A stretch of 22,613 bases of DNA. Source: Nitrospirota bacterium (GTDB taxonomy: Bacteria > Nitrospirota > Nitrospiria > Nitrospirales > UBA8639). Under the pieces are notes generated by a model. The model saw only the letters and a program-made list of their open reading frames with translations, was not told where the DNA came from and did no database searches. Numbering within the stretch: position 1 is the stretch's first letter; every line of letters starts with the position of its first letter. The DNA is taken from NCBI GenBank assembly GCA_029881175.1, contig JAOUNC010000004.1, positions 1 to 22,613 of the forward strand, read 5' to 3'. Positions 16,577-22,613 of this stretch are shown one piece after another. Both the position numbers and the translations under genes were made by a program.

Positions 16577-17263
16577 ATGACAAGGATTTGGTACTTGTTC
16601 TCTGAAATGATCAGCAGGGATCTATCTCGGTCGAGCCGGCTGATCCGAGGGGCTACTTGCACTCGACTATTGATGGTGTTGGCTTGGGTTACGGTTTCTC
16701 TCTTGTCTTTCTCGCTGGTATGGGGGGAAGGGACGCCTACTCAGGCCGTAAAAGAGACGATCGATGAGGTGTTAGCCGTGCTTGGAGATCAAGCGTTGAA
16801 AGATTCTACACGAGAGACCGAACGTCGGGAGAAATTAGAAGCCATTATCGGACAGCGGTTTGATTATGAAGAGATGGCCAAGCGTACCCTCGCGGCTGAA
16901 TGGAAAAAAATTAGTGTCGAAAAACAACAAGAATTTGTGGCATTGTTTCAGCAGTTTTTGTCCAAATCCTATGCGGGGAATATCGATGGATATTCCGGTG
17001 AGCAGGTGGAGTATCTGAAGGAACGGTTGAAAGGAGACTTTGCCGAAGTTCAGACAAAAGTGGTGTCGCCGAAGGTAGAGATTCCCCTGGATTATCGTCT
17101 CCTCAAAAAGGATGAAAAATGGGGCGTCTATGATGTGATTATTGACGGCGTGAGTTTAACCAAAAATTATCGTGGCCAATTTTCACGGATCATTAAATCC
17201 TCCTCCTTCGATGGCCTCCTCGACAAACTTCGTTCAAAGACTGATCTCGCCGAATCATCTTAG
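16577..17263 (+). CDS. mlaC: Periplasmic lipid carrier, MlaC/Ttg2D/HpnM family
   Basis: Proteins of this family shuttle lipid between the inner-membrane MCE complex and the outer membrane; the branch found in hopanoid loci is named HpnM. The frame is open to a TTG at 16556, but the ATG at 16577 has GGAGG about four bases upstream, so I chose it (228 residues). The first 52 residues look like a signal peptide with an unusually long n-region, a hydrophobic core (about 33-47) and likely cleavage near VWGEG. The mature part matches the family: EKLEAIIGQRFDYEEMAKRT, EFVALFQQFLSKSYAGNI, and a C-terminal YDVIIDGVSLTKNYRGQFSR. It follows mlaD by 30 bases and precedes an outer-membrane barrel gene. 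Confidence 0.9.
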   Translation: MTRIWYLFSEMISRDLSRSSRLIRGATCTRLLMVLAWVTVSLLSFSLVWGEGTPTQAVKETIDEVLAVLGDQALKDSTRETERREKLEAIIGQRFDYEEMAKRTLAAEWKKISVEKQQEFVALFQQFLSKSYAGNIDGYSGEQVEYLKERLKGDFAEVQTKVVSPKVEIPLDYRLLKKDEKWGVYDVIIDGVSLTKNYRGQFSRIIKSSSFDGLLDKLRSKTDLAESS

Positions 17264-17272
17264 GGATTCAAC

Positions 17273-18484
17273 GTGATGATGCCTTTCCGTGTGTCGTGCC
17301 TGGCGGCAATGGTCTGCCTGGCTTTAACGGGAGGTATCATTCCTTCCTCCGTTTGCGCCGAAAAATCGGTTTTTGCGGTTCCAGCCATTTCGACTTCCAA
17401 GAATGATGGGCAGGATTTTGGGATTATTGTTCCCGTGTTGGACTCAGATGAGGAGGGTAATCTTCGTTCTCTCCTGGCTCCTATGCTGGTCCATAACTCA
17501 TTCTTGGGGGTGAGGGGGACGGTGAACTATTTTCGGTACTGGTCGGGAGGCAGGCAATTAGAGACGGTCGGTTCTTACACGGATGAAATAGAACGGAAAT
17601 TGAAATTTCGATTCCAGGATCCGGGGTTTATTGAAGGGCTGTTCTTTGTCGACATCGGAGCTCAATTTTTTAAAAACGCCACGAAGCGGTATTTTGGATT
17701 AGGACAAACAACCCCGGAGGACCATGAAACCAACTATACGGGCCGGGAAATTGAAGTGCATTGGAATTTTGGGATTCATCTGAACGATGTGACCCGGTTG
17801 TCGGTTAATCAGCGATTTCGTGATGTGGAGATTCAAAGGGGAGGGGTTGAGGATGAACCCTTTTCTAAAAATCGTTTTCCCGACGATCCAGGAATGGATG
17901 GGGCCACCATTCTCGCCCATCGCTTGGTGTTCCAGTATGATTCCCGTGATAATCTCGAGAGTCCAACCGCCGGGACTCGATTCGAAGCTTTTGCAGAATT
18001 AGCTCAGAACTTTGACCGTCGGAATATTGATGATCAATTGTATTTTCGGTATGGATTTGATGCCAGAAAACTGTTTCCGAGCCCTTCCAAGCGGTATATT
18101 TTTGTGGCGCGGGCCATGTTGCAATTAAGTTTTGGCGATGGGATCCCGTTCTTTGAGCAAAGTTCGTTAGGTGGTGAGAACAATCTTCGAGGATTTGGAA
18201 GAGATCGATTTATTGATAAACATATGGTGGCTGTGAATGTTGAGGAGCGCATGCATTTGATGGCCATGAAAATGTTCAATGTGACCATTGAGTTGGAAAT
18301 GGTCCCATTTGTAGATATGGGAAGGACCTACAAGGATTTTGAGTACCGACAATTTAACGAATGGGAAGTGACTCCTGGTGTGGGGTTTCGAGGAATTGTG
18401 CGGCCAAATTTAGTCAGCCGGGTAGATTGGGGATATAGTAGGGAAGGCGGAGCAGTTTTTGCTGGGTTGAGTTATCCCTTTTAA
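17273..18484 (+). CDS. Omp85/BamA-type outer-membrane barrel without POTRA domains
   Basis: A signal peptide (cleavage likely after A29, SVCA/EK) is followed by about 374 residues of alternating beta-barrel sequence ending in a C-terminal phenylalanine, the usual outer-membrane insertion signal. Two Omp85 surface-antigen landmarks are visible: YDSRDNLESPTAGTRFE (222-238) and GGENNLRGFGRDRF (300-313), where LRGF corresponds to the conserved loop 6 motif. No room exists for POTRA domains, so it is a bare 16-strand-type barrel. The start is GTG at 17273 or ATG at 17276 or 17279; GGGA at 17263-17266 suits the first two. It follows the MlaC-like gene by nine bases, which suggests that it is the outer-membrane partner of this lipid pathway in place of MlaA; that role is inferred. 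Confidence 0.78.
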   Translation: MMMPFRVSCLAAMVCLALTGGIIPSSVCAEKSVFAVPAISTSKNDGQDFGIIVPVLDSDEEGNLRSLLAPMLVHNSFLGVRGTVNYFRYWSGGRQLETVGSYTDEIERKLKFRFQDPGFIEGLFFVDIGAQFFKNATKRYFGLGQTTPEDHETNYTGREIEVHWNFGIHLNDVTRLSVNQRFRDVEIQRGGVEDEPFSKNRFPDDPGMDGATILAHRLVFQYDSRDNLESPTAGTRFEAFAELAQNFDRRNIDDQLYFRYGFDARKLFPSPSKRYIFVARAMLQLSFGDGIPFFEQSSLGGENNLRGFGRDRFIDKHMVAVNVEERMHLMAMKMFNVTIELEMVPFVDMGRTYKDFEYRQFNEWEVTPGVGFRGIVRPNLVSRVDWGYSREGGAVFAGLSYPF

Positions 18485-18493
18485 CGGATCCTC

Positions 18494-19288
18494 ATGATAC
18501 CTCTCAGAAGTGTAGGTGGATGGATTGTGGTGCTTTTTTCTTCTCTTGTGTGGGCAGGCGGTGAAGGAGTTACTGACGATCAAGCTCCCTTGGCGCTACA
18601 ACAAGAGCTTCAAGTTTTGGTGCCTTCCGGTGCAGATCAATCGGACGATTCTCCTCAATTGTTTCATTTAGCCAGTATATATTTATATTTAGGTTATGGG
18701 GGTACATCGATCCGGAGAAAAAGTTAGCGTCTTTTCAAAAGGGAGCCAGCATTGCCCTAAAAGCGTTGGAGCAAGAAGAAACTTCAGCAGATGCTCATTT
18801 CCAATCTTGGTCAAACAGTCCCGTTGCAAGGCTTGGTCGCAACGGGACTAAACCTACCGACGCTAAAAGCCCATGCGAATTGAGTCTTAGAGCTTGATGA
18901 GAAACAGGCCCTTGCTCATCATATGTTAGGGCTAATGTATGAGGAATTACCCTGGTTTTTAAGAGGCGATCAAGAGCCTGCTGGTGAACACTTCCTAAAA
19001 GCCATCTCTCTTGATGATCACTATGCTCCTGCCCGATTGGATCTTGGAAAGTGGTATGTGAAGCATGGGCGTCCTCAGGAGGTGGAAAAGGAATTCATCA
19101 AAGTACTTGAAATGCCTCCCCTCAAGAAACGATGGATTTGGGAACGAATTCATCGACCCCAAGCGAAAATTTTGTTGAGACAGATAGCTGTTGCTGAATC
19201 CCCTGGCTCTCCCGGGTGGAAAAATCAGGGGATAGACCAGATACAGTTTTTCCCAATCTGTAAAGATAGAAGGGTAGTGGAAAGATGA
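18494..19288 (+). pseudogene. Decayed gene for an exported TPR protein
   Basis: The start is intact: ATG at 18494 with a signal peptide (GWIVVLFSSLVWA). Protein-like sequence then continues through three lesions. A frameshift at the GGGGG run 18698-18702 moves the coding frame to YIDPEKKLASFQKGASIALK. A second frameshift near 18798-18803 moves it to NLGQTVPLQGLVATGLNLPT. An in-frame TGA at 18881-18883 interrupts it, after which the same frame reads VLELDEKQALAHHMLGLMYE and on to a TGA at 19286. The restored protein would be about 265 residues with TPR-like repeats (APARLDLGKWYVKHGRPQEV). Three separate lesions argue for a real pseudogene and not a sequencing slip. It lies in the operon between the barrel gene and hpnN, so its function may be dispensable or replaced. 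Confidence 0.8.
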
Positions 19289-19572
19289 CGGGTTTTCTGT
19301 TCAGGATTTCCACCTGTTGTATCTCTCACAATGAGTGGCTAATGATAAATACTTTTCATCATGAGTATTGGCAAGGAGCCATGGGCGAGAAATACCCATG
19401 AATCAAGTAATGGTATTCAGGTTTCACGTCCCGGGTACTCGGGGCAATTCCCCTTTTTATAGTGGGACACCGTCCTGAGAAGGCAAGCGTAATTTGTAGG
19501 TATGGGAACAATGATGACATCGTCGAGAATGTCTTTAGCCCTGTGTCCTGCATCACAAATCGTGGAATAGTT
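19289..19572 (+). other. Gap between the pseudogene and hpnN
   Basis: This stretch holds no gene I accept. The hpnN frame is open back to 19462, but those 37 codons lack a ribosome binding site and do not look like part of an HpnN protein. A small hairpin with a T run lies at 19441-19458 and is listed separately. A clear promoter for hpnN is not visible. Confidence 0.45.
19441..19458 (+). terminator. Weak intrinsic terminator candidate upstream of hpnN
   Basis: GGGG at 19441-19444 pairs with CCCC at 19450-19453 around CAATT, followed by five T at 19454-19458. The stem is only four base pairs, so termination would be partial. If it works, hpnN would need its own promoter. Confidence 0.3.
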
Positions 19573-22236
19573 ATGGCCCCTTCATCATCCGATTGGTTAT
19601 CTAGAGTACTTGGTCGAGTTGCGGACTTTGTGAAGCACAAGGCCTGGTGGATTTTGGCTTTGGCGACTTCTGCGACAGTCATTTCTCTTTCCTATGCCTT
19701 CATGTACCTGGGTATCAATACGAACACGACCGAAATGCTTGCGGCCGATGTTCCTTTTCAAGAGGCGCGCGAACATTACAAGAAGACTTTTCCGCAGAAT
19801 GCGGATTCGATCATTCTGGTCGTGGAGGCGAATACTCCAGATATGGCCTATGCAGCCGTTAACATTCTTGATGGCAGATTAAGAAGGGAGCCAGCACACA
19901 TCAAGTCGGTTTACACGCCATTCGGAGGATCGTTTTTCGAAAACAATGCCCTTCTGTACCTTGATCTTCAGGACCTCAAACAGCTGGCAGAATCAGTTGC
20001 GGAATCTAAACCCTTTATTGGCGAATTGATGCGTAATAGGAATCTCCATGGTCTGTTCACCATGTTGAGTGAGAGTTACCAGACAACGCATTGGGTGAAT
20101 GAATCTCTCCTCGACTCACTTTTCAGGAGAATGGCAGAAAGCATGCAGTCCAGCTTAGCTGGCCTGGATTATGTCCTTGCCTGGCACTCCGTTATTTTGA
20201 AGCAGGACCTCAAAGATTCCCGGACGCGGAGATTCATTCTTGTGCAGCCCAAACTGGATTATCAAAAATTACTTCCAGCTGAAACAGCACTTCGGGCCAT
20301 TCGCCGGATCATCCAAGAGTCGGCGGTGCTCACCATTCCCGGAGTTCGGGCTCGTGTAACCGGTGAAGTGGCGCTGGCACATGAAGAGCTTCAAGTGGTC
20401 AGCCAGCTTGCAGGGATTGCCTCGATCCTTGCGCTTGCCATGGTCTGCTTCATTCTGACGCTCGCTTTCCACTCATGGCGTTTGATGGTCGTCACATTAC
20501 TCACCTTATTGGTCGGGCTCTCGTTGAGCGCAGGGTTTGCCACGGTGGCCGTGGGACAACTCAATATTCTGTCCTTAGCGTTTGCCGTGCTCTTTATCGG
20601 GCTTGCGGTCGATTATGCGATCCATCTGTGCCTCCGGTATCAGGAGCTTCTTGGATTGGGGAACGAGCCTTTTCCGGCAATGAGAACGAGTCTGCAGGAA
20701 GTTGGCCCTGCGTTATTGTTGTGTGCAGTGACCACAGGGCTTGGTTTCTACACCTTTGTCCCTACAACTTACGCTGGGATGTCAGAGTTGGGTTTGATTT
20801 CGGGGACGAGTATGTTCATCGGGCTTGTCGTTTCACTCACGGTACTACCAGCAATTTTATTGGTGTTCCCACTCTCGAAAAAGGATTATCGGCTCCCTCC
20901 CGCAGATCAGGGCTTGAAGGCTGTTTATCAATTCCCCATCCATCATGGAAAAGCCATTCGGTGGGGTACAGTTGTTATTTTGCTTGGCGCTTCGTTCCTA
21001 CTACCCCAGGCCTCCTTTGATTGGAATCCTCACAATTTACGGGATCCGCATGTTGAATCAGTTCAAACGTTGGATGATCTTCTTGAAGACAAAAACGGAG
21101 CAACCTGGAGTCTTACCCTTTTGCCTAGTGAGGACAAGGTCGCCGACTATGTCTCTAGGCTTGGAGCCCTGGAATCGGTTGATAAAACTTTGACGATTCA
21201 TGATTTCATTCCCAATCAGGGAATCGAAAAATTGGCAATGCTTGGGAAGATTGCTGATGTGGTGTTTCCTCGCAGATACGATTCCGGAGTCCCGCCTTCT
21301 TCTCGAGACCAGGATTCCTCCATAACAGCAATACGATCTTTTCTGACGCTACTGGATGATCATATTCAAAAGGCAGAGTTGAGCGAGGATGATCATCCTG
21401 CCGTCCGACTGAGAGCCGTGATGAGAGACCTGATCGTGAGGTTCGATAATAGTGATCAGGATTCGCAAATGGATCTTCTTGATCGATTGGACAACAGTTT
21501 GTTGGGATCCATGCCGACTGAGCCTTTAAACCTCCGTGCCATCAAGCAGAAAGGGCTTATCACTCAGGAGGATTTGCCGCAGGAATTGCTTGAACGATGG
21601 GTGGGCAAAGATGGAAGCTACCGTCTAGAAGTGTATCCACAGAAGGACTTAAGGAATGCAGCAGCGTTGGAACAGTTTGTTAACGACGTTCAAAGCATTG
21701 TCCCAGAGGTAACGGGCTTACCCGTGATCTACATGGATGGAGGCAATGAGGTGGCTGGAGCCTTCAGACAGGCCTTTATCTCGGCGCTGCTGGTGATTGT
21801 CGTCATTTTGGCCATCGTCCTTCGAAATATTTGGGATGTTCTGTTGGTGATTCTCCCGTTGGGGCTAGCAGCGATATGCCTGGTAGGGTATACCGTCATC
21901 TTTAGCCTGCCGTTTAACTATGCCAATGTCATTGCTCTTCCTTTAATTTTTGGTCTTGGCGCGGATAGTGGTATTCATATTGTTGAACGAATGCGGAGAA
22001 GGCCGGCAGAATGTGAAGCGTTTCTGAGGTCAGGGACCATACGAGGAGTGTTCTTCAGCAGTCTGACAACCATGGTAAGTTTCAGTAATCTCGCCTATAC
22101 GCCCCATGTTGGCATAGCCAGCATGGGGCAGCTGTTGACCCTGGGTGTCTTATTGACATTGATTGGCTCTTTGGTAGTCTTGCCGGCCTTTCTCTATCGC
22201 GGGCACGATGAGGGGCAGGCAAAAGAAAGTGAGTAG
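19573..22236 (+). CDS. hpnN: Hopanoid-associated RND/MMPL transporter HpnN
   Basis: HpnN is an inner-membrane RND-type protein needed in other bacteria to move hopanoids to the outer membrane. I place the start at the ATG at 19573, with GGA seven bases upstream, giving 887 residues, close to the family's usual size. The layout is the duplicated RND plan: membrane segment 1 (about 25-45), a large periplasmic domain (about 50-275), a block of five membrane segments (about 279-435) with GLAVDYAIHLCLRYQ (343-357), a linker, a second periplasmic domain (about 480-730) and a second block of membrane segments with FGLGADSGIHIVERM. The second half lacks nothing obvious. It lies after the pseudogene and before the hpnP-like gene. 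Confidence 0.9.
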   Translation: MAPSSSDWLSRVLGRVADFVKHKAWWILALATSATVISLSYAFMYLGINTNTTEMLAADVPFQEAREHYKKTFPQNADSIILVVEANTPDMAYAAVNILDGRLRREPAHIKSVYTPFGGSFFENNALLYLDLQDLKQLAESVAESKPFIGELMRNRNLHGLFTMLSESYQTTHWVNESLLDSLFRRMAESMQSSLAGLDYVLAWHSVILKQDLKDSRTRRFILVQPKLDYQKLLPAETALRAIRRIIQESAVLTIPGVRARVTGEVALAHEELQVVSQLAGIASILALAMVCFILTLAFHSWRLMVVTLLTLLVGLSLSAGFATVAVGQLNILSLAFAVLFIGLAVDYAIHLCLRYQELLGLGNEPFPAMRTSLQEVGPALLLCAVTTGLGFYTFVPTTYAGMSELGLISGTSMFIGLVVSLTVLPAILLVFPLSKKDYRLPPADQGLKAVYQFPIHHGKAIRWGTVVILLGASFLLPQASFDWNPHNLRDPHVESVQTLDDLLEDKNGATWSLTLLPSEDKVADYVSRLGALESVDKTLTIHDFIPNQGIEKLAMLGKIADVVFPRRYDSGVPPSSRDQDSSITAIRSFLTLLDDHIQKAELSEDDHPAVRLRAVMRDLIVRFDNSDQDSQMDLLDRLDNSLLGSMPTEPLNLRAIKQKGLITQEDLPQELLERWVGKDGSYRLEVYPQKDLRNAAALEQFVNDVQSIVPEVTGLPVIYMDGGNEVAGAFRQAFISALLVIVVILAIVLRNIWDVLLVILPLGLAAICLVGYTVIFSLPFNYANVIALPLIFGLGADSGIHIVERMRRRPAECEAFLRSGTIRGVFFSSLTTMVSFSNLAYTPHVGIASMGQLLTLGVLLTLIGSLVVLPAFLYRGHDEGQAKESE

Positions 22237-22370
22237 GTTCATAAGATTAGCAGAGCCTAACATGTTAATCTGGAACATGGTGTATTTTCCCCCCTCTGAG
22301 AAAGAGACCTAGTTTGTCCCAATCTTCAACGCTCGTAGCTCCGCAGGTTACCGTTCGGACATTCCAGCCA
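22237..22370 (+). other. Gap between hpnN and the radical SAM gene
   Basis: No terminator or clear promoter is visible. AACATG occurs twice, at 22259-22264 and 22273-22278, the first inside the palindrome AACATGTT. The downstream reading frame is open through most of this gap, so part of it may be coding if the start is a TTG at 22314 (GAGA lies upstream of it). Confidence 0.35.
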
Positions 22371-22613
22371 ATGAATGTTCGCCGGATACTCTGTGTGTTC
22401 CCCGCCTATAGTAAGGCCTTTGGTACCTTTGATCACGCGTTTCCCCTGATGGGGCCTGTGAAGGCCTTTATGCCGCCACAGGGAATCCTCCTCATCGCAG
22501 CGCTGGTACCTCGAAAGTGGGAAGTCCGGTTTATCGATGAAAACATTCGTCCGGTGTTGGGAAGCGAGTTTGCCTGGGCTGACGCCGTCCTGGTGTCGGG
22601 CATGCATATTCAA
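22371..22613 (+). CDS. hpnP: N-terminus of a B12-binding radical SAM protein, probably hopanoid C-2 methylase (3' truncated)
   Basis: The frame starts at ATG 22371 and runs off the window edge; 81 residues are present. They form the start of a cobalamin-binding domain: RRILCVFPAYSKAFGTFDHA, then FMPPQGILLIAALVPRKWEV, RFIDENIRP and ADAVLVSGMHIQ. This pattern closely resembles my memory of HpnP, which uses SAM and cobalamin to methylate hopanoids at C-2; other B12-binding radical SAM enzymes share parts of it. The radical SAM CxxxCxxC motif lies beyond the window, so the catalytic core cannot be checked. The ATG lacks a good ribosome binding site and a TTG at 22314 is possible. Its place after hpnN supports a hopanoid role. 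Confidence 0.65.
   Translation, partial: MNVRRILCVFPAYSKAFGTFDHAFPLMGPVKAFMPPQGILLIAALVPRKWEVRFIDENIRPVLGSEFAWADAVLVSGMHIQ

Noticed and set aside
19462..19572. Longer hpnN start at 19462
   Set aside because: The extra 37 residues precede a good ATG with its own ribosome binding site and do not resemble an HpnN N-terminus.
20475..21020. A 181-codon forward frame inside hpnN
   Set aside because: It lies wholly within the hpnN coding region in another frame; the hpnN frame has clear RND features and this one has none.
1..22613. CRISPR arrays, insertion sequences, tRNA or rRNA genes
   Set aside because: I found no regularly spaced direct repeats, transposase frames, tRNA-like TTCRANNC loops in cloverleaf context, or rRNA stretches on either strand by eye.

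Overview
The window looks like chromosomal DNA of a Gram-negative, hopanoid-making bacterium. My best guess is a Nitrospira-like member of the Nitrospirota. That rests on general gene content and layout (long-form SerA beside HisZ, several TPR proteins, hopanoid genes joined to Mla-type transport genes) and not on any marker gene, so it is an inference. I see no mobile element, CRISPR array, tRNA or rRNA. Nearly all genes are on the + strand; only one small gene near 1.2-1.5 kb is on the - strand.

Region 1 (1-1,540) holds the 3' end of an unrecognised gene, a soluble TPR protein and a small convergent gene of unknown function. Region 2 (1,704-8,997) is a housekeeping run: serC and serA (first two steps of serine synthesis), hisZ (regulatory subunit for the first step of histidine synthesis), dnaB (replicative helicase, overlapping hisZ) and a large TPR lipoprotein. 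Region 3 (8,998-11,356) has a 372-base stretch without a convincing gene that ends in a structured leader, then a type IV pilin gene, a UDP-sugar dehydrogenase gene of the WbpA type and a strong intrinsic terminator. The terminator overlaps a near-consensus promoter for the next gene.

Region 4 (11,300 to the end) is the most interesting part. It is a run of lipid genes in one direction: squalene-hopene cyclase (shc/hpnF), adenosylhopane phosphorylase (hpnG, probably with a CTG or ATT start), an inner-membrane MCE/Mla transporter (mlaE, mlaF, mlaD), a periplasmic lipid carrier of the MlaC/Ttg2D/HpnM family, an Omp85-type outer-membrane barrel, a decayed TPR gene, the RND/MMPL hopanoid transporter hpnN, and the start of a B12-binding radical SAM gene that resembles the hopanoid C-2 methylase hpnP. 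Read together, these genes could make a hopanoid, modify it, and move it (or phospholipids) across every layer of the envelope.

Several starts are placed differently from the longest open frame, on the basis of ribosome binding sites: dnaB, mlaC, hpnN, hpnG and the small - strand gene. Short regulatory details worth attention are the pilin leader, the overlapping promoter and terminator before shc, and an 11-codon reading frame with a strong ribosome binding site ending exactly at the mlaD start codon.
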